The translations under genes and the position numbers were made by a program. Of a stretch of 64,000 nucleotides of DNA, positions 24,301-37,627 are shown piece after piece. Position 1 is the stretch's first letter; each line of letters opens with the position of its first letter. Origin of the DNA: Coffea arabica (Eukaryota > Streptophyta > Magnoliopsida > Gentianales > Rubiaceae); contig NC_092322.1 of assembly GCF_036785885.1 (NCBI RefSeq), positions 15,088,466 to 15,152,465 on the forward strand, given 5' to 3'. A model generated the notes under the pieces. The model searched no databases and had not been told where the DNA came from. It was given only the letters and a program-made list of their open reading frames with translations.

Positions 24301-27300
24301 TTCATATGCTTTACATTAGGCACAAGATCATTCTGGTATCTGTAGTAAGCCTTCCCAAAAGCAGTCATTCCAGTCTGCAGAATCAGAAATTCTGAAAGCC
24401 TCGAAGCTTCTACAGTTGACTTGGCAGAAATCCAACAAAGATTGTCTACTCCAAACATCTCTTCCTCAATAACTCTAGCTGCAAAAGTATGCCATTAGCA
24501 AATCACATGCTATTTTTCTGTCTGCCTTCACCAATTTTGAGGACTAAAGAAACCTTATGGAGATCATGAACACTGTATCAACATCAGAATCAGCTAGAAA
24601 GTCCATTAAAGCTTTACCACTTTCTATTATATAGAGTTTTACCTTTATGCTCATCAAATACTCTAGTCCTATAGTCCAGTGGTATGTCACAAGCAACTTA
24701 AATATAGAACCCCTCAAGGAGGGCTAACAGACATATTGAGTAAAAAACAAGTAAACTAAAACAAAGGGATGTAAAGAAGGGCACAGATACCCATCGCAAA
24801 AAGTAATCATCAAGATAAAACCTGCTCAATCTATTTTATTTCTTTTTCTTTTTTTTTTTTTTGAGGAGGGGAGGATGGAATGTTGTGGTTTGCTATCATA
24901 CAACTTTAACATGATTGGTTCTACAAAAGAATTATATCCATACAGAAGCACCACTAAAAAGAATTGCAGTGAGACACAGAGAGACTAAATCCTATTATAG
25001 TCCTGTAGACAAAACAAGACAGTGCCAAGACAATTTACCCATGTGACTTCCTACACCTTAGACGGAAGAAGTAAATTAACAGGGACCGCAACCACAAGCC
25101 AAAAGCATAGGATGTGCTATGGTCCTAAGAGACATAGATGACTTTACTACTGCTTAAATCACAAAGACATCAGTGGAGAGCCCAATTGCAGCAAAACTAC
25201 ACAACTAGATTTATTTACACAATCATCTGAATATCCATTGACTAGTGGCATAAGAAACATAGATATAACTACACAAAAAGAAGAAATAGGCATTAAAGAA
25301 AGAAACTTTGTCACTCACGAGCACATGCACGCACTATGGAGTACACGTAATCTCCCTTTCTTTTAAAAACCCTGCCTGGGGTTTCCACATATTGCATATT
25401 CGGTCGACTACGGATAGAATTTATATCTGTCTACAAATATCAAACAAATAGTTTAAGTTTATCATCCCAGCTCTGCAAGAAGAATGACAACTTATAAACA
25501 CATAATAAAAAAAACCTCGGTGAAAGGCCGATAAGGATCTGGGAAGGAGCAAGCAAGAACAGCAACAGCAGCTTCTCGATACGCCAATCTTAGTTTCAAT
25601 TCCTCAGGGACTTCTGTGCTATCTTCTTGGCCAGTTTCAAATGTGCCCTTTTGCTGCAATACATTGGCAACATTATGTAATTTTGTGCCAATATATCTAT
25701 GATGTATATAAAACAGTTCTCAGCATCTTATAACATTGAAACTTACTCTTTTCAATGCCTCCAGAAGTTCATCACGCCCTATATAGTCCATGTCCTTTCT
25801 AGTAGTCAAAATCCCAGCTTCATTCCTGTCCAGTGAATCAGAGTCAAGTACCTTATTATAAACAAGACCGAAATAAAGAGTATAGGCAAAGCATACAGTA
25901 TATTTTGCAGTTCCGCCCCAGTAAAATCATCTGTGAGCTCAGCTATTTCCTTCAACAGAGTTTCTTTCTCCTCTTCAGAACGAAAATACTTGTTTCGCGC
26001 ATGCACCTACACCATATTTAATGACAATATTACAAAACAAAGATTGATTCTCTTCTTTGAACAGTCTATGAAAATATTCAGCAGGAGCTTCAGAACGTGA
26101 AGAATAAAAAGCATTACGGAAGCATACCTTTAATATGGCCAACCTACCATCTTTTGATGGCAAACCAACTCTTATAATCTTGTCAAAACGGCCTTTCCTC
26201 AAGAGAGCAGGATCCAAGATATCTAGTCTATTTGTTGCACCAATAACTAGCACCTGAGACATCCAAATTTGACTAACATACTAAGAATCTATTCTTGATA
26301 TCAGCTTGAAACTTCTACATCTTAAAGAAGTAATCTCTAAATCTTTAAACTACATAGAGACTTTGATTATTTGTTTAAAACACAGGCATCCAAACCAGAT
26401 ATAGGCAAACCTGTGATGTTGACACTTTAAAACCATCCATTTCAGTAAGTATCTGAAGCAATCCTTGTTCCCTCTCTGCACCACCCTGGTATAGCAAATA
26501 ATGTTTGAGATCACATCATTCATGTACTCTTATCAGCTTCCATCCTCTCTTATCAGCTCTTGGAAAACTCAGGAAAAAAATTTTGAGAATATAAAAGCAA
26601 TCATATAACCAAATCCAAACATGTTCCTCTACCACAATTTGATGGTAATCAGATTGTTAGTTGATGCACTTATTTTTCACTCCCCATTCAAATAAATACT
26701 CCAATGGTTAAACTTTTATAAGTGAAAGTAAATCCACAAAATAATACTCAATTCAACCGTATAATGCATCACTCACTTCATAAGAATGACAAGTTACCTC
26801 TTAAAAATGCAGCTAAAAAATAGTACAGCACACCAGTTCAATCATATTTCAATTAAGGGTAACTGATAGTCAAAGTAAAATCAAATTTAAATTAAAACCA
26901 TTGTAATAGATGACAGAAGTTTACCCCAATTCAAGGACTTGGTTTTCAAAGTTTTCATCCGCAAGGTTTTCATTGAGTTCCTTATTACTTAATGTTTCAC
27001 GGAATTCCAACTTTTTTCATCATGTAGTATAGAAAACAAGGTCAAAAGTCATCAGACAACTAAAAAGGAAGGAAAAAAGGAAAGAAGAAACAGTCAACAG
27101 AGTAATGTGTAAATGCAAAGATATGCACGGATTAAAATAATAAATAAATTATGAGCCACCAGAGTTCTTCAGAGATCATGACTGAATTAGGTTTTCCTTC
27201 AGTGCTTTTTGGTTGCATCTGAGATCAGTGAGGGGTGGTAAGGTATGAAGCCTATAATGTGAACCCTAAGCATATGGGACACCAAGAGCATTTTTGGATG

Positions 27301-30300
27301 TTCGCATATTGATATGATGGAAAATGTTGCTTCACTTATTTTGTAAAAACATCACTATCAACTTTTCAGTCTGGCAACAATTTTGGAAACTAGTTCCAAT
27401 TTCAAATTATTTATTAGTTTCATAGGAAAATCACCAGATAAGGTCCCAATGCCAAGAAGGATAACTATGATTTGTTGAGTAGCAGAATGAGTGAATGCCA
27501 TAATGATTGTACTAAAAGAAAAGAACTACTTAGTAATAGATGACAGATATAGTTTGCAACAGCTCTAGCAATAAGAGGGCCACCATAGGCTAATGCTGTA
27601 AATAGTTTTATTAAGTTAAAAAAACAGGTATAGCAGCTACTCCCTCCGTCCCACTGAAAGTATCATACTTTCCTTTTTGATCTGTCCCAAAATTATGTCA
27701 TGCTACCAAAAAAAGCCAGTGAAATTTTCTCCTCCTTCCATTTTTATCATCAAAGGTACTACAATTATATGTGGGTCCAACAAAATTTATCAAAAACTAT
27801 GCATGCATTAAAGCAGTGCATCACCAGTATGCACCAACTGGCGCTTTGTGTGTGCAGCACACAAGAAGAAGTGAGATGGTACCTTTAAATAAATGTATGG
27901 GGTCCACCCTATTGACTTGATGCAGACACAATTCGGGCAGCATAAATGCTTTACTTTGTACAAGTTTTGGGCAGCCCGATAAATGGGCATTCTAGTAGGT
28001 TCAAGAGTTTATTTATTCTCTTTCTTTACTATTCATAGAAAGCTCCGATCCCGAAAAGTTTGAGTATAATTTACATTTGACTTGTCAACAAATCAACTTT
28101 TTATGCCCTTGGATATGCATACACTTAAAAGGAAGGAAAATCAGAAATATGGCTTATGCTGGAAGATGATACAAATCTCTATGCTAAATGTTCCTATCTA
28201 TGATAGCTCAATTCCTGTGACTCTCTGCTCCAGGGGAGCATCTTGCTGTTGGAGAATAGGGAAAATTTTCTACTATTTGGCAAAAACATACACAGCACGT
28301 GTCCTCAATTTAACTGCATCAATAAGAGGGTACCTCAGAAAAAGCGCTTCAGAATATGATTAAGTAGTCAATAATCACCTTCCAACATAAGTACCTCAAA
28401 AATAGCAAATTTACAGTAGTAGTAGTTCATAAAGTTCAACACCCAATAGATGAATAATGCAGTATTCAATAAGAGCCACAAGCAGAAGAAAAATGGAAAT
28501 TTAACATTTCCAGAAAATTTCCAGAAACTGAGTTGCTTATGCTAAAAGCATATATGCCTTGTTAACTCCAAAATAACTTACCCCACCAATATCAGGGCCA
28601 CCACGTTTGCTGCCAATTGCATCGATTTCATCAATAAAGATGATTGATGGGGCAAATGACCTGGCACTAGCGAAAAGGTCCTTCACACGAGATGCAGCCA
28701 CTCCTACAAACATCTGGAAAGCACATGATCTTAACTTAAAAGTATCCTAGTGTCTCAAGCTCTTGTTCATAATGGCTACATGCATAAGAAGTTGAAATTA
28801 CTTGAGCTAATCCTCACTTGATTAAAACACAGAATTGAGTGGTTGCTCTATTAACATGGACAGCTCTATTAACATGGACATTCAACTCTAGACGTGCAAA
28901 AATAACACAAGAAGAACCATGTCTCATCCTCATATTATGCCTTTAAATACCACCCTTAATGTGGAATTTAGTCACAAATCACCATAGAGCACAAGATTCT
29001 GACTCCTTAAAAGTTTTATTATCAGCAATATAACGCTCAATATTCAGAAGCACATTTATCACATCAAAAGTTTGGCGCACATTTAAAATGCATGTAAGAA
29101 ACCAAAATGGAGGAAATCATTAAATTACCATCTGTACCATATATCAGATTATATAGCTTATTCCGTTGATATGAGAATTAATAGATATAGAACTTTCAAG
29201 GGTAATATCAACAGAATATCCACCTCATATTGTCGATATCATTTCCACATTAATACCCTGTCAAAATTACTACAGCTTACATATCAAATTGCAATTTCTT
29301 GTCCAAACTTCCTTGAATTGTTTTACCTATTGTTGGCGAAAGAAAATTTTAGAGCACAAGAGAAAAACAAAGAGAAATAGAACATCGTTTACCTCCACAA
29401 AGTCAGTCCCATTAGCTGCAAAAAATGGAAGACCTGCTTCACCAGCTATAGCTTTTGCAAGAAGAGTTTTCCCAGTTCCAGGGGGGCCATGGAGAAGTAC
29501 ACCTTTTGGACAATAGATGCCTTTATCTTGGAATTCTTCTTCATTCTTTAAAATGCTTACAATCTCTTGTAGCTCCCTCTTAATGTATTCTTGCCCAGCA
29601 AAATCATCAAATGTAACACCAGTTTTTTCCTCTGCTGATATAAATTTAGCCCTAGTACAAAGCCAGGTCAAAAGGTTAGATCTACTACATCATTGCCGAA
29701 CCAAGTATCCAATGAGATCATAACATCATATCCAACATTGAGAACAAGTACAACAGCTCATATGTTTCCCTACCTCTTTTGATATAGTTTAGCAGGAGGG
29801 TAGGATAAAAACAAAGGAAACTTGTCCTGGAAAATGATTGCCTAGCTACAGATGCTGCATGCTCATTATGAATAAGCAACCCTAATGAAAACTGAGAGTA
29901 GGACCCAGGCACAGACATTTGGGCTGTATAGAATCGGGAACACTAGCACAAAGGAAGCAAGCAATATAGAACTACATCAGGTATGAGAATCAAACACTTC
30001 ATGAAAACACTTCCCATCCCTAGGAAACTAAAAAAATTATGTGTAAGAACTGCAATGGAAAGGTGAGACAAACTTCTCTTGATAATAGAATAGAAGAAAT
30101 GATTTTCACTATTTAAGAATTATTCCGAAGGAAGGACTGTTTCTTAAGAAACTCTAAACCAAATGGCATGGATTGTCACTATATGTAAAATTAATTGCAG
30201 CAACAAGATACTCAAGCAACTTGAACTCAATACACAGATCCACATAAAAATTATATATATATATATATATATATATTACCCAAAGCATTAAGTCATGACA

Positions 30301-33300
30301 ATTAACATGGATGATTGTATGATAACAAAAAAAGAGAGAGACTGCATATCCAAGCTTCTTGTGAAGAATGGACAAGGTGTACTTTGGATAATCAAAGAAT
30401 ACATTACATAGTACATGAAAATAGACTGCATGGACATAATAAGTTCTATCAACTGACAAATAACAGCTACCCACCTACCTACTCTTGCCCAATGATCCAA
30501 GGGCACGCTGTTTCAGTGGCTGTCTTTTCTTCTTTGGGGGCTCTCCGAGATCACATGGTATAAGTTTTGCATATATAGGTCTCATCATGTTATCAATCCA
30601 GAGATATAAAACAATTGCAAAAGCAAGGCGCATAGACCACACAACTGCAGTTGCAACAGTAGAATAAACTTCTGCTGGAACTGTATTAACATTGTACACA
30701 TCAACATTTATAAGTTGTTGATGTAACTTCTGCCAAATATCATTCCAACAATCAATAGGCATACGATCGACCACATGGCGCCGGAAAACAATTTTGTTCA
30801 TATTCCCTGCAGAACCTTCCCTTTTGCCATCTTTGTAGTATGGTAAAATCACTAAATATAAAAGGCAAAAGAAAGAAATATAATGAGATTCAGAAAATAA
30901 GGAGGCAACATAGGAACTTAATTTAACCTAAGATTTCTAAAGATGAATCTGGTTGATTGATGAAATAAAGAAAGAAAAGCCAGCATCAATTGACTATTTC
31001 AAATGAAAACCACAAAGTTTAAAATTAGATAGGTTGCAATTGTAAGATGAAGATCCAACCTTACACAATACCAAATTAGATAGGTTGCTATTATTTTCCA
31101 AAATCGATTCTAGGTAATCGGTGACATAACCAATCAACTGGTTCATGTGGAAACCAAAGGTATAAAAATCAGACATGTTGCAACATTTGGATGCAGATCC
31201 AACCTTTTTGAATACCACAAAACGAGCAATATCACTCAATTGCATAATAAAGACAAGCAAAAATCTAGGAATTCTGTGGGTTCTAATATCACCAGTACTT
31301 CTAGTCATCAATGAGAAATTAAGAAATAGATACAAAATTGGATGGAATTCCTCTCCCATGTCAATGTTTGAAACTCAGTCTCATTTCCAGCCCTCACAAC
31401 AGTATTATTAGATTTCAATGAATATCTGTAACATTATCCACATAGCCTATATCGGTAAGTTCAAGCTCTTCATTAATTCTTTTTTTTCTGGTGGGGATAG
31501 CTTTTAAGCAGCAACAATTGGTGAAACCGATCTTGATGGCTTCTATTCACAATTCTAAATAATTATATGAGTATTTATTTAATTTTCACTTATGAAGGTG
31601 AGCTATATACCACCCAAAAAATAAACTATTCAAACATAACAACTTTGAGCAGTTGCATAGATTTGTCTTTCTTCAAAATCCTACCTACTCTTTTCTGTCT
31701 GCCTTCTTTGCTCTACCTGGTAGATTCTATCAAATTGTGCTTGCCTATATCATCTTGGTTCAGTATCAGAAGAAATGTTTTCTACTTCAAACAGGTAATC
31801 AAACCAAGCCAAAGTAATGTTACATGTATTGATTATTTAAACAGTTTTGGAATGAAAAGCAGATGTATTGAATTTTGCAATGCACTGCTACAAAAACAAC
31901 AGTCCACCCAGAATAATCAAATAAACAAGACTGTAATCTGTTGTTTCTTACTAGATTAAAGTTATACATGTAAATTGCAAACCGAGCACGACTACATTCA
32001 TGAATTATTTATCTTCTGAATAATTTAACGGGATATAAACTTGGCTGAATCTATTCAAAGAAGGAATGATGTACTATATCTATGTAAACAATGCTCTTTT
32101 ACAGCTTTCTGCTGATAAGACAGATTGTTTTCAGAGTTTCACAATAAAACCTGATTTAGCATTCCTTTGCTAAAAATGCTTTTTAAGAGATTCCTAATAT
32201 AAACACCTGACTCTCTCTACATATATATGCATACACTCAAACATGCAGATAATGTCATATGCACATCTGCATGACATTAACATGCTTTTAAATGTAGTTT
32301 CATTAACATATCTATGCCCATTTCTCACAAATCACAATCATGCATGGAGAACCTATATTCCTTCTTTGAGGTATTCACTTTCCATGCAGCACAATTTCAT
32401 TGACACAACAGGTCACATCCAACCAAAAACCTGCCTCTTTTACATCCGAGATGGATTAAAAGGTGAACTGGGAAGAACCATAGTGACCTATGTATGTATG
32501 CACATCGGGGAGAACAAACACATGCCAACATGACAGAATAAGGAAATATTAGAAGCTTTATGCACATAAAAATTCAACATATCCATGTATTGAAAATGAA
32601 TTCATTTATCTGTGCACGCTGGGCCTCATTTACTTAGTTTGTGCTCCATTAATGTCATACACAACCACACATCCACACACCAACACATACACATACACAA
32701 ATGTATATTCACTCAGATCTTAAGAAATGATGAAACAATGTACATTTACTCGCACAAACACCCTATGCTTAAAAATCAAAATGTCAAGAACTTGTAGAAA
32801 AGGTTACTAAAACCGGTTACATGACGTAGACGCTTCCACTTTTTGACAGTAAAACCGACATTGAGTTTTCCTTTCATCACCATATGTCTGAACTTTCAAC
32901 AGACAAGCATCACTCACCAGCACCTATAATAGAGGTATCTGAAGTCAAATTTATCAAACATTAAGTTTAAAACTTCACCCTTTTCTGCTCATTTAGGCAG
33001 ACAACTTATTTCGGCAATTAACTTTCAGAATTCCACTATAAATTTGAGTACTTCATGAAGATGTTAAAACCAATTTTATTAGCCAAACCCCAAATCAAGA
33101 GCAAATGATTCCATTCCACCGAAGATCAAGCTAACAGTATACACTAACATGACTATACAAAAAATTATTCAGCACTAACCCAGTATATAACCAAATAAGA
33201 AGAATCTGTAGTACCTGAAACCGTCTGTCCATAGTTTGAGTACTCCATAAACTGTACATTGTTTGAATTCAGAAGCCTCTGGAACTCACTATAGTCTATC

Positions 33301-34170
33301 CTATGAGAATTCACAGGATCCCATTCAGTTCCCTTCACCTTTCCCTGCATTGTCAGCAATGCCCTGCTCCAATCAGAAGCCATTACCAGCTGCCTCTCCA
33401 ACTGAACATTTGCCTTCCTCTCAAACTCCTCCAGCTTATTTACACGTTCTCTCTCCGATTCTTTCAATTTCTGAAATCCCATTAATTCACTTACATCATA
33501 AACAACTGAACTCTTATAGAAAAGGAGACTAAGTAGGCATCTACAAAATCAAATTTTACTTTTATTTTCTTGCTTCCGCAACATTTGAGTACAAAAGGAG
33601 TTTATTATTTTTTTGATTACCAAATAAATCAATACCAAAACGTTATTAACACGTTTCCCCAATTTTCCAAGCAAGAACAAGTACGTAAAAAAAAAGATAA
33701 TCCCAATGTTATTAGTATTACCCAATTGGAACTAGATAATTCTTTAAAAGCCACTGACTTTTCATTCTTTTACTACCTAAAATTCAAAAAAAAAAAAAAA
33801 GAAAAAAAAGAAAAGCACCATGATTTCAAAACGCAAGAAGAAAGCCATACAAACTTTTGATACTAAAAATTAATATACAAACCTCAAAAAGCTGCTCAGC
33901 TGATTCATTTTCATCTGAACTGGAGCCCTGAGATGCAGAAGAAGAAGAAGAAGCATTGAAAGCCTTGATTCTGAGCTTTCTGGGGCTAAAGCAAAAGGAT
34001 TTAATCTGGGGCTTTAAAAATTGCAACTTTGGAGCGAAAAATACTTGATTTTTGGGAAATAAAGAGTGGGGTTTAAGGGTTTTAGAAGGATAGCAAAAGG
34101 ATTTTCGAAAATGGGGTAACACTTCTATTTGGTTCAAAGTTGCTGTCTTCATTTTTTTTTTCTCATTCAT
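21317..34170 (-). CDS. FTSHI4: FtsH-like inactive AAA-ATPase, chloroplast (FTSHI4 type)
   Basis: Sixteen exons: 34170-33883, 33470-33215, 30851-30479, 29651-29393, 28713-28582, 26485-26411, 26253-26128, 26006-25897, 25825-25747, 25653-25516, 25430-25319, 24478-24315, 24197-24092, 23963-23887, 21688-21545, 21466-21317; 862 aa. A Ser-rich, basic N-terminus looks like a plastid transit peptide. A coiled coil follows, then one membrane span near the [20 protein letters not shown] segment, and the AAA module: Walker A GPPGTGKT (361-368), Walker B IIFIDEID (416-423), second region of homology [19 protein letters not shown]. The protease motif HEXXH is replaced by REAAV (592-596), so zinc-dependent proteolysis is not expected. 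The C-terminal half ([28 protein letters not shown]) fits Arabidopsis FTSHI4/EMB3144 (855 aa), a pseudo-protease needed for plastid development. A second ATG at 34152 is an alternative start. Confidence 0.93.
27640..27995. mobile_element. Stowaway-like MITE inside FTSHI4 intron 5
   Basis: It begins CTCCCTCCGTCCCACTGAAAGTATC directly after a TA at 27638-27639. CTCCCTCCGTCCCA is the well-known Stowaway terminus. The right end, near 27960-27995 (AAGTTTTGGGCAGCCCGATAAATGGGC), looks like a decayed inverse of the left (TTTGATCTGTCCCAAAATT) and is followed by TA at 27996-27997. The left end is clear; the right boundary is approximate. Confidence 0.55.
30252..30275. repeat. (AT)n microsatellite in FTSHI4 intron 3
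   Basis: An uninterrupted AT dinucleotide run of about 24 bp within the intron between exons 3 and 4. It is likely to be length-polymorphic. Confidence 0.85.
31002..31206. repeat. Diverged 146-bp-spaced duplication in FTSHI4 intron 2
   Basis: The phrase GAAAACCACAAAGTTTAAAA…AGGTTGCAA…GAAGATCCAACCTT (31002-31060) recurs in altered form as GGAAACCAAAGGTATAAAAA…ATGTTGCAA…GCAGATCCAACCTT (31148-31206). It lies wholly inside an intron of 2.36 kb that also contains CA-rich sequence near 32660-32700. Confidence 0.5.
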
Positions 34171-34522
34171 TCATAAATTAACATCGGAATTTCCAGAAGT
34201 GTGTGTTCTGTGTGTAATTTCTATCTTGTTTTTGGTCTCTCTCCGTCTTATATCTATCATAACCATGAAAGCAGGAATACAGACTCTCTTCAGTGGCTGC
34301 CTAGCCTTTCTTTATCACTGTAGGCTTGTAGCTACATTTTGGACAGTGGAGACGCTAAAACGTTGTCGTTTTAGATGAGCATGCATTTGTCCTTACTTTT
34401 TCTTTTTTTTTTACCCTTTTTTTTCACTTGGGCGCATGCGAGCGAAGAGGATCTAACTTTAAATGTCACTTGTTAGTATTATTAAACTCAAATTTCAATA
34501 CGAAAAGCAAATTTTTATATGT
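34171..34522 (-). promoter_or_regulatory. Presumed 5' region of FTSHI4
   Basis: This is the immediate upstream sequence of the minus-strand FTSHI4 start. It contains a CT/TC-rich stretch (around 34225-34300 on either strand). No TATA box at a convincing distance was found, as is common for plastid-protein housekeeping genes. Confidence 0.35.
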
Positions 34523-35048
34523 GTTTATGTATGCAAAGGTGTGTTGAAGAGAAAAAATGCAAATCTACGTGTAAAAAATGCAAGTATGTGAGAAATCAAG
34601 ATCCCATAAATGTTAGTATGTGTATGTGTGCGTGTCTATGTGTGTGAGAGAGAGTATGTGTATCTGTGTGTGCATGTCTGTGAGAAAGAGAATGTGTGTA
34701 CGTGTGCGTATATGTACATATGTAAAAATATATATATGAGAGAGTGTATGCATACGAGAGACGACAGAGAGCATGTGCGTGTGTGTGTGTGAAAGAGAGA
34801 GAGAGAGAGTATATGTGTAAATGTGAAAATGTGTGTGTATGTGAGAAATGTGTCTAAATGAAAGTATATTTATGTATGCAAAGGTGTGTTGAAGGAAAAA
34901 AAAATGCAAGTCTATGTGAAACAAGTAGATTATATTAGAAATCAAGAATGCTTGCCTTACAAATGTTAGTATGTGTATGTGTGTGTGTGTTTATGTGTGT
35001 GAGAGAGAGTATGTGTATATGTGTGTGCATGTCTATGAGAAAGAGAAT
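34523..35048. repeat. GT/GA-rich tandem duplication, 346-bp period
   Basis: Copy A (34523-34868) and partial copy B (34869-35048) both start TTTATGTATGCAAAGGTGTGTTGAAG. Both then carry AAATGTTAGTATGTGTATGTGTG, GAGAGAGAGTATGTGTAT and GTGCATGTCT(G/A)TGAGAAAGAGAATGT in order. Irregular GT and GA dinucleotide arrays fill the spaces. Open frames here on both strands are products of the dinucleotide repeats. Confidence 0.8.
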
Positions 35049-35485
35049 GTTAGGTAATATTTATTTTTTTTTTTACTTCTGTTAAATGCAATGAGCTCAA
35101 GAAGCAAAGCAGGGATCAAGCTCTAATTTTTTTTTATATAAATAATCAATTCAAAATAATTTCTCTAATATAAGAGGGATGAAATTTAAGAAATGTAGAA
35201 AAGAAAAGGGGATTTAAATCTAAGAGGCCAAGGCTACTCATTTTTAGAATCTTAACCTTACCTATTGAATCAAAACCTCTTTGGCTGTGCCCCAACTTCA
35301 CTCTATCATTCCTATTTTTATAAATTGTTTATTTGGGCTAAGACTTTTGGCAATATTACCTAACCAATATTACCTAATAATCAACCCAATAATACCTAAT
35401 GTTAAATAATTGTTTCTATACTTGTCGTAGTTTGTGCCAACTGTTCTATTAACTTTTGGGTTAAAGTAGTCAATTCAGTTCGAAA
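35049..35485. other. Intergenic, no gene seen
   Basis: AT-rich spacer between the GT/GA-rich duplication and the pogo-like element. It includes repeated CCAATATTACCTAATA words near 35360-35400 but no recognised feature. Confidence 0.4.
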
Positions 35486-35950
35486 TAAGTAAAACCTCTA
35501 TAAATTAATATTGGATAAATTAATAATCTTTATTAAATAATAATTTTGTGGTCTCGACTTGAGCTAACGACGTAAATTAATAATTTCAATAAGATAATAA
35601 AATAATAATTTTTAAAAAACCTTGCATAACCTCTAGTCCCGTTCATTTTATAAATTAATAATCCACTAAAATTACATATCATATCTTCATAAAATATGAA
35701 TTTATTGTTATTTTTTTCCTTAAAATTTAAATCTACTTGAATCTTATCCCTAATTTTTCTTATTGCATCTAAAAGTTCTAGATTTGAACTCTTATATTGC
35801 AATATGAAATTATGAAAAGTTATTGATGCATTGTGTGCTTCCTTTCGCTGCGTTACAAGCTCCAAAAATACTGTATCATCCTCAACTCCATTATTAGTAG
35901 GGATTTCAGTGACGGTAGTAACATTTTCTTCTAAACTTGAGATCTCTGAA

Positions 35951-37627
35951 TGATACGGCGCAAATAAGCATGCAAGGGTAATATAGTAACTACATGGAAA
36001 ACTGCATGGCAATCACATGTAGAGCAGATTGGTTAGTTCGTTAGATTTGGCGGCATCAGTCTATAACCGACTTCGTTAGAATTGGCGGTATCAGATTGTA
36101 ACAAGCTCTGTGAAGGCCACAAGTATAAATGGGCCAGGGATGAGAGGAGTTGGGGGGTTATCATTTTGTTCTCATTCTTCCTGAACTCTCTACGAAACTA
36201 CTTCATTGTACTTTTCTTTGATTCAATAAAGACATTCACCCATCCATCACCACCGAGGAGTGTTCTTCATTCTCTCATTTCTCCTGGTGAGGAGTGTTTT
36301 TGGATGTTGCCCAGTCCTTCTTGGACCACGTCTTCAAGTTACATGGCTTGCCAAAAACCATAGTCAGTGATAGGGATCCCATTTTTCTAAGCCAATTTTG
36401 GAAAGAGTTGTTCAAGTTGCTAAAGGTTCAATTATAGTTTTCTAGCTCCTATCACCCTCAGACGGATGGGCAGATCGAAGTGGTGAATAGATGCTTAGAA
36501 AATTATCTACGCTGCATGACGAGTGACCACCCCAAGGCTTGGTATGCATGGTTACCATTGCCTGAATATTGGTATAACACCAACTTTCATTCAGCCATAA
36601 AGACCACCCCATTCCAAATTGTCTATGGCCAGGTACCCCCTATGCACACTCCTTATTTACTTGGATCAGCTTTGGTGGAGGCAGTTGATAGGAGTTTGGC
36701 TGCTAGGGAAAGGGCGTTACACACCCTTAAACATCATCTCAAGCATGCTCAACACTGAATGAAGCACCTAGCTGACAAGCGCAGGACGGATAGGGAATTT
36801 CAGGTGGGGGATTTCATGTATGTGAAGCAGCAACCGTATCGGCAACACTCCCTCCGATCGTCCAGCTGTCAGAAATTGTCCCCCGGATATTTTGGTCCTT
36901 TCCCTGTTGTGGAACGTATAGGGAAGGTGGCGTATAGGCTACAGCTCCCTGCTCATGCCAAGATTCACGCTACGTTTCATGTATCGCTGCTTAAGAAGAA
37001 GGTGGGACAGCAGTCGGTCGCACCACACTTGCCAACCGCCACCACTGATCAGGGACACTTGTTGTTGGAACCAGTCGCAATTCTGGATAGAAGGATGGTT
37101 AAGAGGGGAAATCAGGCGGCTACGCAGGTCTTGGTACAATGGAGCAACTCCTTTCCGGAAGACGCTACGTGGGAGTTTTGGCATGACCTGCACCAGAGGT
37201 TTCCTACCTTCGGCCCTTGAGGACAAGGGCTTTCTCAAGGAGGGGCGTTTGATACGGCGCAAATAAGCATGCAAGGGTAATATAGTAACTGCATGGAAAA
37301 CTGCATGGCAATCACATGTGGAGCAGATTGGTTAGTTCGTTAGATTTGGCGGCATAAATCTATAACCGACTTTGTTAGTTAGTTAGAATTGGCGGTATCA
37401 GATTGTAACAAGCTCTGTGAAGGCCACAAGTATAAATGGGCCAGGGATGAGAAGAGCTGGGGGGTTATCATTTTGTTCTTATTCTTCTTGAACTCTCTAC
37501 GAAACTACTTCATTGTACTTTTCTCTGATTCAATAAAGACATTCACCCATCCATCACCACCGAGGAGTGTTCTTCATTCTCTCATTTCTCCTGGTGGGGA
37601 TTGTGATCTTTTCTGCCTTCTGTACCA
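35951..37627 (+). mobile_element. Deleted Ty3/gypsy retrotransposon, nested
   Basis: The 3' LTR is 37251-37627, TG…CA ended, 377 bp. The 5' LTR begins at 35951 with the same TGATACGGCGCAAATAAGC but is cut off near 36288, so its 3' end, the primer-binding site, gag, protease, reverse transcriptase and RNase H are missing. The deletion joins LTR to mid-integrase. A purine tract AAGGAGGGGCG abuts the 3' LTR. A 5-bp target duplication CTGAA flanks the whole (35946-35950 and 37628-37632). The shared LTR parts differ at a small number of sites, so insertion is not very old. Confidence 0.9.
36303..37220 (+). pseudogene. Integrase C-terminal half with chromodomain, Ty3/gypsy
   Basis: Starts inside the integrase core at [20 protein letters not shown], then SYHPQTDGQ (the conserved E of DDE is in QIEVVNRCLENYLR), then the GPFPVVERIGKVAYRLQLP segment and a C-terminal chromodomain-like tail (VLVQWSNSFPEDATWE). 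In-frame stops lie at 36435-36437 (TAG) and 36756-36758 (TGA), and there is no start, so it is not functional. The chromodomain places it among chromoviruses, which often target particular chromatin. Confidence 0.88.

Noticed and set aside
34610..34945. Open frames rich in Cys/Val or His/Thr on both strands
   Set aside because: They are translations of GT/GA dinucleotide arrays.
36082..36363. Frame of about 93 codons beginning MAVSDCNK, repeated at 37389
   Set aside because: It lies within the LTR copies; the similarity is LTR identity and not a gene.
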